Source: Tubiluchus corallicola (taxonomy: Eukaryota > Priapulida > Priapulimorpha > Priapulimorphida > Tubiluchidae). Taken from it: a stretch of 64,000 bases of DNA. The position numbers and the translations under genes are program-made. The stretch covers positions 57,001 to 121,000 of the forward strand of contig JAQGDQ010000369.1 in assembly GCA_030141605.1 (NCBI GenBank). Direction: 5' to 3'. The stretch's first letter is position 1. Each line of letters starts with the position of its first letter. This document shows, in pieces, positions 1-10,515 of this stretch. A model generated the notes under the pieces. It was given only the letters and a program-made list of their open reading frames with translations. It did not search any database and was not told where the DNA came from.

Positions 1-38
1 TTGTTATTTTGTTTCAGATGTAAGACGTGACCACACTC

Positions 39-1568
39 ATGGCCAACAATCAGCCACAAGAAATTCTATTCCCACCTTTATCACCATCTCCGGGATGTAC
101 GCCAATTCCGATTTCATCTCCAGTGCATCAGACTGCAAGAATTCCTGATAGTCCGCAAGCTGTACAAAATACTCACAAGAAAATTCCTCAGCAACTTAAC
201 TTTGATTGCAAAAGTGTAAACCAACTAGTACTTTCAAAGACGCCTACAACAAGTTCAACTAAAGGATGGACTACACTCACTGAATGGGTTTCCGTCCCGT
301 ATGTAAAAAGAGCTGAAGTGAAATATATTTGTCTAGCAGCACTACAAGCAAGACTGCAAAAGTTATACTCTCTCCGGTTCCTTCAAAATAATGGCAATTG
401 CAAAGCAAATAGTGGTGCCAATGAAAATGAAATAAAAATGTTTAAAAAACTGTTAAGTGGTTCTGGAATTGCTTATATGCAACAACAGGCCAAGCGAGAA
501 AAATTTGACTTGACAGATGAATCGTCCGCAGTCCAGTACGTAAAACAGTTGGAAAACCATGTTGAAGCAGGTACGGGATCTGACCCAAATTATTTCCGTT
601 GTGGTTGGGTTTTTGCACGAAGAAAAATTGTGCGCAATGACATATTAGTAATGCCATTTGGTTTTGTAAACAATGAAATTGTGTTTCCTTACACTTCTGA
701 ATTAGAAATGTTTAAGAACTACAGCCAAAAAAAGAACTTCTTTGAACCATCTCAGGTTTCTTACCTGAACTCCGCATTCAAAATAATGCAGATTCCTTTG
801 AGACTAAAACACGGGGAACCTGTCATGGTTGTAAGAATCAAAGACATTGAAGAACATTATAAAATAACAGAATATCATGGATCAGACGAAAAGCCTATTA
901 AGGACAGACAGCAAAATCAAGGAAAAGTTGATTGCGTGTTCACTGTTGATACTGCCTGTTCGATGGAGCATCGAAACAACTTTACTAGAACGGAGGAGAC
1001 AGCAAAACGAAGGGAAAGCTATCCCAATCAACCACCAAAAAGAGTATGTGTTGACAAGATGCTACAGTCAACCTTGTCAAAAGAAACTACAGCTGCCCAA
1101 ACAATGATCGATGATTTTACAGATAAACAAGAATGCTTACTACGTGAAGATAGCACTCGCGAGTCAACCCATGTGGCAGATGGGGCACTAAAATCACTTG
1201 AACCCGTACCTCCGTACAAATATGTTTTCGTCAAATTCGAATATGATTCGAATATTGACATGCTGTTTTGCGTAAACAGCGAAGCGTTCGCTTACAAAGA
1301 AACTCTGGTTACTCCAATAGATTTAGTTCTTAAATCTAAATTGCTTTTTGATAACATAACCTCTTTCGAGTCATTCATGCAAATTCTTGAACAAGATGTG
1401 AACATTAGTTTAATGAAAGCGAACTCACTGCAACTTGATTTGATGAATAAAGAACTCAAAAAGCTGGACCAGAATTTCTGTACTAATGGCATATTAATTG
1501 ATATTGAAAAATTAAGAGATTCATTTTCCAAAATCAAAAAAGCTTTGAAGAAACGACTGAAATTTTGA
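39..1568 (+). CDS. Uncharacterised protein, copy 1 of a tandem paralogue pair
   Basis: I do not recognise this family. The ORF encodes about 509 residues from the first ATG at 39. The frame is open only from 24, because a TAA lies in frame at 21-23. A pyrimidine-rich splice-acceptor-like site ends at 17, so a 5' exon lies off the left edge. The N-terminus (residues ~10-70) is rich in Pro and Ser. It is followed by a GW-TLTEW motif (~76-83), GSDPNYFRCGW (~180-190), HGSDEKPI (~280-287), a variable charged stretch, and a conserved C-terminal part with VTPIDL and a Lys-rich end. All these blocks recur in the gene at 14825-16777, which supports a real coding gene. No signal peptide or membrane segment is seen. 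An AATAAA follows at 1607. Function is unknown. The start could differ if a coding exon is spliced on. Confidence 0.8.
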   Translation: MANNQPQEILFPPLSPSPGCTPIPISSPVHQTARIPDSPQAVQNTHKKIPQQLNFDCKSVNQLVLSKTPTTSSTKGWTTLTEWVSVPYVKRAEVKYICLAALQARLQKLYSLRFLQNNGNCKANSGANENEIKMFKKLLSGSGIAYMQQQAKREKFDLTDESSAVQYVKQLENHVEAGTGSDPNYFRCGWVFARRKIVRNDILVMPFGFVNNEIVFPYTSELEMFKNYSQKKNFFEPSQVSYLNSAFKIMQIPLRLKHGEPVMVVRIKDIEEHYKITEYHGSDEKPIKDRQQNQGKVDCVFTVDTACSMEHRNNFTRTEETAKRRESYPNQPPKRVCVDKMLQSTLSKETTAAQTMIDDFTDKQECLLREDSTRESTHVADGALKSLEPVPPYKYVFVKFEYDSNIDMLFCVNSEAFAYKETLVTPIDLVLKSKLLFDNITSFESFMQILEQDVNISLMKANSLQLDLMNKELKKLDQNFCTNGILIDIEKLRDSFSKIKKALKKRLKF

Positions 1569-1606
1569 TATTTCTGCCAAATCTTGTCTAATCGATCTTG
1601 AACATT

Positions 1607-1612
1607 AATAAA
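1607..1612 (+). terminator. Polyadenylation signal of copy 1
   Basis: A canonical AATAAA lies 39 bases after the stop codon of the first paralogue. No other AATAAA is nearer. Confidence 0.6.
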
Positions 1613-1797
1613 TGATTAAAATATTAATATTCTGTAAATTATTTTTATCTTAATTATAAAGATTATTGTTATTATTATTGACACAAACCTGCAATTATTT
1701 GAATTTTCATACCGAAACTGAAAAATAGGAAATGTGAAAAAATTAAAGCACAGTTTGAATTTGATCCAGTGACCTTCTGGTTACATGGCAAGTCAAC

Positions 1798-1860
1798 GAG
1801 TAATGTAATGGGAATGTAATGTAATGCAATGGTCATGTAATGTAATGTAATGCAATGTAA
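1798..1860. repeat. Imperfect TAATG short tandem repeat
   Basis: About a dozen imperfect copies of TAATG/GCAATG follow the first gene. Simple repeat, no coding signal. Confidence 0.7.
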
Positions 1861-1984
1861 CGTCCTAAATGATTAAGGGAAACAAAAGGTCAATGGTTCA
1901 AATTCAGTCTGTCTTACATCTTTTTCACATTTCTTATTTTTAAGTTTAATTTCTAATAATAGAGTTCGTACCACCAATAAAACA

Positions 1985-2110
1985 GCATGTCAACATTCGA
2001 AACATTCGAGTCAACACTTCACTTTTTCAAAATCCACTTTTCCTTGATTTTGCTGTCTGAAGAAGTCCTTAATAGGCTTCTCGTCTGATCCATGAAAGCA
2101 TTTGGTACAT
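1985..2110 (-). pseudogene. Inverted, internally deleted fragment of copy 1
   Basis: Read on the minus strand, this segment encodes HGSDEKPIKD followed shortly by RQQNQGKVD, which is copy 1 around residues 280-297 with two extra Phe codons inserted. A second minus-strand match (2013 down to 1985) resembles copy 1 near 1245-1268, where the gene encodes IDMLF. The sequence between is missing and stops interrupt the frame. It is a decayed inverted duplicate, about 450 bp downstream of the intact gene. It may extend weakly to about 2190. Confidence 0.65.
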
Positions 2111-2404
2111 GGATTTTAATTACTACACATTACAGCTTTAGTACACAGCACATTGGTGAAATCTGCATCGCTGTTCCCTTGACAGTAGAGCAAAACTGAA
2201 TCTTAACATTTTTTGCAAAGAACATTTCACTTACGCTCTAAAGGGGGGAGAGCTGGCTCACACGGAAACTAGGAAATTTCCCAGTGGGTTTTGATGTGAT
2301 ATTTATTCATTTTAAAATGTCTATTTGCATTGTGCTTAACTGCCTCATTTGCTCTTACTTTAAAATGATTTGCCAAATTATGTTGCATAATAATATGTGC
2401 TTAG

Positions 2405-2485
2405 CTAATATATATAATATATATATATATATAATGTATGTATGTATGTATGTATGTATGTATGTATGTATGTATGTATGTATGT
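2405..2485. repeat. (TA)n/(TGTA)n microsatellite, 5' flank of LINE
   Basis: TA repeats run into about 16 TGTA units, ending where the retrotransposon body begins. The same TGTA/TA pair recurs on the other side of the element. Confidence 0.85.
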
Positions 2486-4222
2486 GTGACTCCATCCCAG
2501 CTGAAATATATGCAAACGGCGGCCCTAAACTACCGACAAAACTGACGGAGCTGTTCCAATTTATGTGGAAACAAGAAAAACTACCGCAAGACTTCAAAGA
2601 TGCCACAATCATCCACCTCTATAAGCGGAAAGGAAACAGACAGCAGTGCGACAATCACAGGGGCATCTCACTCCTATCGATTGCTGGCAAAATCCTGGCA
2701 AGAATTCTTCTAGATCGTCTCAACACACACCTAGAGAAAGATCTTCTACCTGAAAGTCAGTGTGGCTTTAGACAGGGACGCAGCACAGTTGATATGATCT
2801 TTGCAGTGCGGCAGCTGCAAGAAAAATCCAGAGAACAACATGTCAACCTACTGACAACCTTCGTTGACCTCACTAAGGCCTTCGACACTGTGTCTCGCGA
2901 AGGACTCTGGAAAATCATGGCTAAATTTGGATGCCCTGACAAGTTTATAAAGCTGATCAGAGAATTCCATGATGGTATGCAAGCGACAGTTCAGGACAAC
3001 GGGAAATATTCAGACCCATTCGCAGTCTCCAACGGCGTAAAACAGGGCTGTGTGCTGGCACCGACTCTCTTCAGCATGATGTTCTCCGCAATGCTCACCG
3101 ATGCATACAGAGACAGGAATGTCGGTATTGACATCCGTTACAGGACAGATGGAAAACTTTTCAATCTTCGCAGACTGCAGGCCAAGACCAAAGTCAAAGA
3201 AGACACCATCCGTGACCTCTTGTTTGCAGACGACTGCGCTCTCAATGCCACCTCAGAGCAAGACATGCAGGAAAGTGTTAACCTCTTTGCACAGGCATGC
3301 GATGATTTTGGCCTCACTATTAACACAAAAAAGACAGAGGTCCTACTTCAGCCTGCCCCTGACAGCACATATGTAGAACCAACCATCACTATCAAAAATG
3401 AGAAACTGACGGCAGCCAACAAGTTCGTTTACTTGGGTAGCACCCTATCAAGATCAGCTACCATTGATGATGAAGCAGCCTTCAGAATATCAAGAGCCAG
3501 TGCAGCCTTTGGAAACCTAAGAACAACATGCTGGGAAAGACGAGGCATCAAGCTGTCAACTAAACTCAAAGTATACAATGCTGTAGTCATTCCATCTCTG
3601 CTGTATGCCTGCGAGTCGTGGACAGTCTATAGTCGCCATGCCAGACAACTAAACTCCTTCCACCTGCGTTGTCTAAGACGACTCCTCAAGATCAGCTGGC
3701 AGGACTACATACCAGACACTGAAGTCCTCGAGAGAGCACAATCCATCAGTGTTCATGCAATGCTTAAGGCAGCACAACTGAAATGGGCTGGTCATGTTCG
3801 ACGTATGGAAGATCACAGACTGCCAAAGAGACTCATGTACTGCGAGCTGAAAGAAGGGCAACGGTCAGTTGGAGGGCAACGGAAAAGATACAAAGACACC
3901 CTCAAAGCCAGCCTGAAAGAATGCAACATCAATGTCGACTCCTGGGAAGATGTGGCACAGGAGAGATCACGTTGGCGGTCCCTCATCAAATCGGGAGTGA
4001 GCAACTATGAGTCCAGGCGCATCCAAGTTAGGCAGGAGAAAAGACAGCTTCGAAAAGACAGACAACGCAATGCCTATCAAGATACACCATTCTCATGTCC
4101 TCACTGCAGGAGGAGGTTCTCAGCAAAAATCGGGCTTATAAGCCACCTCCGTACCCATCCTATGGCGTCAGAATGAAGTCATGGTCCTCTTCGACTATGA
4201 AGGACGAACTACTACTACTACT
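2486..4222 (+). mobile_element. 5'-truncated non-LTR retrotransposon (LINE) with intact RT frame
   Basis: One open frame runs to 4176 and encodes a reverse transcriptase. Counting from an in-frame codon at 2284, motif A is FVDLTKAFD (residues ~193-201), motif B is SNGVKQGCVLAP, the catalytic core is LFADDC (~313-318, the FADD box), and FGLTINTKKTEV follows. The downstream part has SLLYACESWT and WAGHVRRM, typical of the thumb/C-terminal region of such elements. It ends with a C2H2-type finger (CPHC...HLRTH, ~605-625). The endonuclease domain is absent and the apparent N-terminus is translated microsatellite, so the copy is 5'-truncated. No frameshift or internal stop is visible, so the insertion is probably young. 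The 3' end grades into short ACT repeats and then ATGT repeats. Clade not assigned. Confidence 0.93.
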
Positions 4223-4269
4223 ATGTATGTATGTATGTATGTATGTATGTATGTATGTATGTATGTATG

Positions 4270-4302
<33 letters not shown>

Positions 4303-4342
4303 TATATTTGATGTATATATGTATGTATGTATGTATTTATAT
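4223..4342. repeat. (ATGT)n/(AT)n microsatellite, 3' flank of LINE
   Basis: About 12 ATGT units, then an AT run, then more TGTA units. It mirrors the repeat on the 5' side of the LINE. Confidence 0.85.
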
Positions 4343-4344
4343 AA

Positions 4345-5497
4345 TAAAATAGTAATTAAAATTGAATCAAATATCTAGTAATGTAGCAAATTTTGTTACT
4401 AAAAAATACAGTTTTATCCATGTCTCCGTGCAGTTTTAAGAAAACGATTAATATATTTTGTAAAAAGTATGTAAATTTCTTGTAAATTTCGCGTGTTTTG
4501 TTTTACGGTATGTTTTCTTATGCTATAACAAAGAGGAGTTAGCATTTAGTTAAGTATCTAGCAATGTATGGCAAATTGTGTTATTAAAGAATACGATTTT
4601 ATTCATGTGTATTATGTTTTTAAGCCAACTGTTAATTTATTCGTTTGTAAATAGTGCCTACATTTATACGTGTGTTTATATTTTTTGTATATATTTTACC
4701 TACCTTTCTGTCGTCATAAAGAAAAATTTAGACTGACTTGAATACCAAAAATGTAGCAAAATATTTTACTTAAATAATAGTAATTGCAGACTTTTGTTTA
4801 TTTCTGTTTGCTAATTTGAATATATTTGTTGTTATTAAAACGTCTCATGGATTGCTGTGCAACCTGTACATCTATTTCCATGCCCTTTGTCGGATTTGTC
4901 CATGCAGCTTAGTTGTACATTATTAAGTTTACCACCTCATAACTTTGCTCAAGTGGTATTAGTTTATCAGTATTTTAAATACTTCTGTTAGCTATAGTTA
5001 GAGTTTGGAGTTCAAGCTTTCAAGTATAGATTTTTTGGATTTGTGCACATGATCACGTGCACGTGCCGTGCATTTGAAGCTCTGGTCATCTAGATAGTTA
5101 ATGGGGGTTTTATAGGCTGCTGGCGTGAGAAGCAATACAACTTTAGTGTGGGAAATTGGTCAGAGCGTTTTTTCCCCAAGATTTCCTTCCAATGGCAAGA
5201 CACCCTAATCGGTCTGAGAATGCGTTTCGTGTATATATATAATTCTTGAGTTGAGTATACTGCCTGCGATGGGAATATTTTTGTAGACATTTTCGTAGGC
5301 GCCGAATGTCGTCCTGTTAATAGGGCGATTTTAGTCAATATTGCAATGCTTATGAGTATCTATTTGTCTTCAAAAGGAGTCAATTTTCCTATATAAGAAG
5401 GGGTCTGTCTGAAGTTATTACCAAAGTTGTTCTTCAGCGAGAGTGTGTGGTTTAGTCTGTAACAATCTGTAAACAATCTGAAATAAAAATTATAAGA
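4345..5497. other. AT-rich intergenic DNA
   Basis: No coding exon, structured repeat or RNA gene is recognised. Short ORFs here show no family motif. Confidence 0.5.
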
Positions 5498-5698
5498 ATG
5501 GAGGGTTTTGCGCAACAACCGTGTAATGGTTCTATTCGTGACAGCCGTCATCTATTCGTACTAGGCATTCGAATTGCAGACGAAAGGCTGCCTTTGGAAA
5601 TGCGGGAGGTACAAAATGGATTAAGGCGTGAACTAAGTCGTAATCAATCGTTTACGTGGCAGTATAGCCTGGCCTTTGGAAAGTCCGTTATGGATGGG
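5498..5698 (+). CDS. Candidate first coding exon, unassigned
   Basis: An ATG opens 67 codons with balanced composition (MEGFAQQPC start, SFTWQYSLAFGKSVMDG end). The frame then meets a donor-like GTAAAT at 5699 and becomes AT-rich. The exon would end in phase 0, which is also the phase of the acceptor at 14824 before the second paralogue, so it could be an upstream exon of that gene. There is no homology evidence, and chance is a serious alternative. Confidence 0.25.
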
Positions 5699-5809
5699 GT
5701 AAATCATTATTATTTTTTAATTAATTTCTTGCTAAAATCGAAGTCGAAAATAGGTCGCTACATTTATGACTTTTATGCTAGAATCAAACTAATTAATTTT
5801 CAAAAGTAA

Positions 5810-7920
5810 AGGGCTTTGCTTTATAGTCGCTAGTCGCGCCTTTATTATTTAAGAAGTTATCTACCAAGGGGCATATTAACCAATAGGCTAACTAGGCTAT
5901 AACCTAGGGCGACAAAGTTTGAAGGGCGTCACATTTTAGAAAAAATTCTTATTCCGTCGAAAAATTTCTATACTTTCATATTCACGTAAGGGCGCATTTT
6001 ACAACACACCACAGACAGTTGCTGAACGCAACTCTTATATAAGTGCCACATAACGAACAGATGCAAGGTATTACACACAACAAGCAGTTGCGCAGCTTTC
6101 TTGAGCCTAGGGCGTCGCAAAGTGTTAATACGCACTTCAGTCTACCCAAATGTTCTAAGAAGACCCAAGAAATACCGGAATCAAAAGAAAAAGCAAAAAC
6201 GGTTTTACGACGTACTTAATCTAAACTTACAAGATAATGTTGTCAGATTGTTTTATTAAAAATCGTTTTGAGAAATAATAGACAGGTGTCGCTGTGAAAC
6301 CTGACTTGTAACTACACTTCAATAACTTAGCGTGCTCAATATATACGATTTGGTTTATCAGGTAAGGTTAATGTCTGCTTACAAACCATGAAATCTTTTA
6401 TAACGAAGATCGTGTTACTGAACTCGAGAAACGTTGCGCAAATGTTATGCGCGGTTACGAAAGAAAACGTTTGTTAAACGAGCATTTAAGAAGTTCAAAT
6501 AACTTCTGCCGTAGGGCGTAAAGGGGTAAAGGGGGTAAAAGGTCGTAGAGCTTTACGCAATGTTTAATTAGCAATAATCTTGAGGCTAAAGTAAGAGACC
6601 GAATTGAAAATAGGTTGTCCACACTACAGATTTGAATTTCTTATTCTTGCATCAATATAAGATATTAATAATTACACGTACAAATGTTTTACCCCTTCCC
6701 AAGGTAGTATGTGCATTAGAAGCCACAATATATTAGACTGTAGTTCAACTAGCTAGACTACTTTTTCTATTCTGACATTGTGTAGGTGAACTTTGTTATG
6801 TATAAACGTCTCTGTTACCTTTAAAATTTGACTTGTAATTATGCTGCTACTGCTACCTTTTACTGACATTCTGGCTTTTTCTCGACTCAATATTGGACCA
6901 ACAATGTATGTATGCATTTTAGCTTTTTAGTGTAACGTAGTAATCTGTAGCACTTATTTTTCTAGCACTTATTTCAGTAGATTTGTAGAGATAATAATTG
7001 TAGCTAACCAATAGAATTAGGCAACAATTTTGTAGACTAGAGGAAATTACTATTTTCGCAGAATAAACAACATAGCTATGGGAACGCGGGGACATTGGTT
7101 TCAGCGTGTACGTACCTATACAACATATCAAGTTTGGCATAAAACGCCCATTTCCCTAAAATTTTAATTATGCAGTAGGCCTATAGTTGTGTCTGAATAA
7201 AAGCGATTTGCTTCAATGGAAACCGGCTATCATTTTTATTTTGAGATAATTGTGTTCGAACGCCACATAGCTAGTGAACAACAAAAAAATCCACTTTTGG
7301 TAAAATAACGTAGAGCCATAACAAGTGGTTTTATTTCTATTGAGCATAACCCTTTTGCTCGTAATCTGTTTGTAAGCTATGAACTTCCTAAAAAATCTTA
7401 CAAATTGCCTTAATGCTATTTCCGTTTACAAAAAGACTTGTTTAAATACCTAGTGTCTTGTTAGAAAGATGAAAAGAGAAGGATATTGAAGACATATTTA
7501 TTCAGGATAACTTGATTGAGCAAAGTTTGTTTACAACAACATCCTGATTGGTGCACAGTTTGTAAACAATAGTCAGGGTCAATTGTACCTAAAATCATGA
7601 ACAAAAACAAAACATGTCAAAATTTCAAAGGAGCTCAAAAAGACGAAATTTAACAAGCTTAATATAATTAAGTAGAACAAAACTCTTGATAAAAAGCTTT
7701 AAGGTGAGACTATAGTCTTAAACAAGTCAATATTACTACTGCTTCTTAATTCAGTTGACAAAGAATTCTCTACTTTAATCCCCCTGTAGTTTAGATATTT
7801 TTGTCAGCTTGTGTTCGGCATAGCGGTATTTGTAATTCATTTCTTGTGGCTGACCTGGCTCGATACTGATGCGAATATTCAAAAATGTGTCGATTTGAAA
7901 CGATTTGGGTCATTTTTAAG
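5810..7920. other. Intergenic DNA without recognised genes
   Basis: Mostly AT-rich. A stretch near 5880-6130 is richer in G+C, with repeated AGGGCG words, and may be an old transposon remnant. Nothing else is supported. Confidence 0.45.
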
Positions 7921-8889
7921 TACCGTAAAACGGGGTGAGTTCGCCACCCGAAGGTGAGTTCGCCACCCCTTACGTAATGGCCATTGTAGGTTTGCTATAA
8001 CTATTGTTCAGTGTTTAATGAACAGATAACATGATAACCGTCATTATAAACAGTTTGTGACAGTTATCTTCTTTCAATTCGCACTAGAAGTACTCCATTC
8101 TGCGCTAAATATTATTTGTCTACTATTTCTTGCTACTTAACACGCACCTGCACCCCTGTACCGGGTCATAGATACCAAAATTATATCCCAGAAGCTCTGG
8201 AAGCTGCCCTACATGCCGTCAAGAATACCAACAGGACAATCAGCGCAGCGGCGAAGCAATTCGGAGTTCCAAGAAAGACCCTTTCTGACAAACTCTCAGG
8301 AAGTCATCCGCGGAAGACCGGAGGTCAGCCAGTGTTCTCCGCCGCCGAGGAGCACGAAATCGCCAACACTCCAAGTGGCCGCTGAGTGGGGGTTCCCAAT
8401 GACTGCCATCGATCTCCGACTACTGATTAAGAGTGTTCTTGACGCGAAGGGAATCCAGGAACGACGATTCAAGGCAAACACCCCTGGAATAGACTTTGTC
8501 AAATCATTCGCCCGAAGGAACAATCTGGTTTTCAGAGTGGCTGGCAACATCAAGGGCGCCCGCGATAAGATCAGTGCACAAGACGTTCAAGCCTTCCTTG
8601 CCAACGTAGGAGTTTCTATTTGAAAACTAAAACTAGACATTTTTCATAATTTTTTCATAGGGTGGCGAACTCACCGCCAACCAGCCAATCACAACCAGTT
8701 AACTTCAGCTGCCTAGAATGGCATTAAACAGTGTTAAATTGTTAGTGGCGAATTCACCCCACGATAGTGTTTCATTTGAAAGGCAATATAAAGCTTGAAC
8801 TAAGAAAATCGGTTGGGTAATTCTGTTGCTGTGGTAGGAAACGTAAAAAATACCCCTAAAAAGTGGCGAACTCACCCCGTTTTACGGTA
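7921..8889 (+). mobile_element. pogo/Tigger-like TIR element, internally deleted
   Basis: The ends are a perfect 27-bp inverted repeat (7921-7947 and 8863-8889, starting TACCGTAAAACGGGG). They include TA on both sides, fitting the TA target duplication of the Tc1/mariner superfamily. The motif GTGAGTTCGCCACCC also recurs just inside the left end, and inverted near 8661 and 8744, giving subterminal repeats. The interior carries only the DNA-binding half of a transposase and no DDE/DDD catalytic region. At about 970 bp it is too short to be autonomous. Confidence 0.9.
8116..8623 (+). pseudogene. Frameshifted transposase DNA-binding region (Psq and CENP-B-like HTH)
   Basis: The first frame (to 8385) encodes a pipsqueak-type helix-turn-helix: YIPEALEAALHAV, then ISAAAKQFGVPRKTLSDKL. 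The protein then continues in another frame (to 8623) with AEWGFPMTAIDLRLL and a CENP-B-like HTH segment (FVKSFARRNNLVFRVAGNI). The frame change falls around 8355-8385. This order is the N-terminal half of Tigger/pogo transposases; the catalytic half is missing. There is no convincing ATG for the first frame. Non-functional as a transposase. A host DNA-binding role is conceivable only if the frames were joined, for which there is no evidence. Confidence 0.85.
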
Positions 8890-9099
8890 TTTTATATAAT
8901 GTAAAGTATGCAATATGCATTCGCTGTCGGATTTCCAGTGGTAACTAGTTTAGTTCTCTACGCATGATGATAATGTTTCGCGTGGGGAAACTATCCAATA
9001 GGGAAACAGAAATTAGTACACCTGTCGAACAGGGTATTCCTTTACAGAAGCTAGAGAATTAAGCAGACGGCAAAGCTACAAAATGGACCGATGTTTATC

Positions 9100-9464
9100 G
9101 ACTAAATAGAGCTGTTGCGTCTGCTACTAGCAGGACCGCTCTGGCACTCTCTGTCTTCGTTTGAAACCCCGCCTCTTGCTGTGACGTCACGCAATGATCG
9201 GTGGACAATCTGATGACGTTCGACTGACCAACCAATCGACAATCGCGGAATAGCCCAAGGTTGTAACAAGTATTTACTATTCAGTTTCAGCCTGGCTGTT
9301 TAGTGCTTACTGATTTACGCTGAGGAAGAAATTGTTGTGGTTTTCAGGCTGGATTTTTCAATTCACGTGCAGCAGAAGCTGAAAATTGTTTTTGTGTACA
9401 AACAAACAAAGGAGATCTACGCTCTTCTGTTTAATTTTGTCATACTGTAATGATTGCTTTGCAG
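9100..9464 (+). promoter_or_regulatory. Possible promoter and non-coding first exon for the second paralogue
   Basis: The stretch is richer in G+C, with a full CRE (TGACGTCA at 9182-9189) and CCAAT at about 9230. It is followed by a stretch ending in GCAG|GTAAGG (donor at 9465). A short ATG frame at 9450 (five codons) ends in phase 0, compatible with the acceptor at 14824. The joining is inferred, not shown. Confidence 0.35.
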
Positions 9465-10515
9465 GTAAGGTTATAGTTTACGAAGTACGTATATTAAGAG
9501 TTCTAATCAGCAGATTCAGAAAAAATGAATCATTATAATTATTTATTAGCCAGAATAATGTGCTCGAGTGTTAGATTTTATCTGCGCTTTTATCACACTC
9601 ACGTAACGCAAACGGATTGTTGTGGGAAAAGAAGTAAGTTTTTTTTGTTTATAAACGCAGTACCTAATGGAAAACCCCAAGTGACATTGTACAAAACACA
9701 AATACGTATGTCCTTGATCACGTGCTACTATACTTAACATTAACTTGTTGAAAAAACAGCCAATAATTCACACTTCTGAACTACTTTCTGTATGTTGCAT
9801 TTCCGCACTACTTTTTGCAGTAGACCTATATCTAGATTGCAACGTCAGCGTAACCTGAATTTGAAAACACTTTCACACGTGTCGAAATGCAAAGGGGCGG
9901 AACCAAAATTTTAAGATGGGGAACCTACAAAGCGAGCTGTGATACTTTACCGAAAGATTACTGGACTCGTTATGCACCTTTATCTTGTATACGTAGAGGC
10001 AGAACGTGTCAAACGATATGGTCTCAGCTCCCTGTCAGATTCTCTGTGTCGCCTCTCTCTGGCTCCTGACTCGCTCCTGACTCTCAATGACCGCTGATGA
10101 CTAACTCCTGACTAACGCCTCGTGTTCTCAACTCAGAGCTTATATCCCGAAGAGCTTGGCCTTGCGAAACTCGCGCCAAACGCAATCAGGCGACAGGTGA
10201 CATCCCTGGATTACCCTGGTATCCCCTGCCGGGCGATTTATGGTCGGCAAGGTGGCCTTCGAGTTTTTCTGCTCCGTGGGAAAGATCCCAATTATCGGCG
10301 ATTCTTCAGAACCTCTTCGCTTGGCGTCTTCAAGCGCCGATACAAGCTTGGCGTCGGCCATAAAATTCCTCTTCCAAAGAAATTTGCCTATTGCGACTTT
10401 TTTGTTAATTAAGAGCAACTCTGCATAAGGCTATAAAGAACGATTATGTCCTCACTGAACAGATGCCTGTTTACTCTCAGCAAACGATAAAAAAAACACC
10501 TGGAATAATTTGCCA
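9465..10515. other. Intergenic or intronic DNA
   Basis: A G+C-richer block at about 10020-10350 has short direct words (CTGACTC/CTCCTGACT) but no family-like protein on either strand. It may be a fragment of a retroelement. Confidence 0.35.

Noticed and set aside
2284-2480. N-terminal extension of the LINE ORF (MYVC repeats)
   Set aside because: It is translated TGTA microsatellite and upstream flank, not part of the element.
10122-10412. 96-codon ORF in a G+C-richer block
   Set aside because: No recognisable domain, and overlapping ORFs on both strands are equally long, as expected for non-coding G+C-rich DNA.
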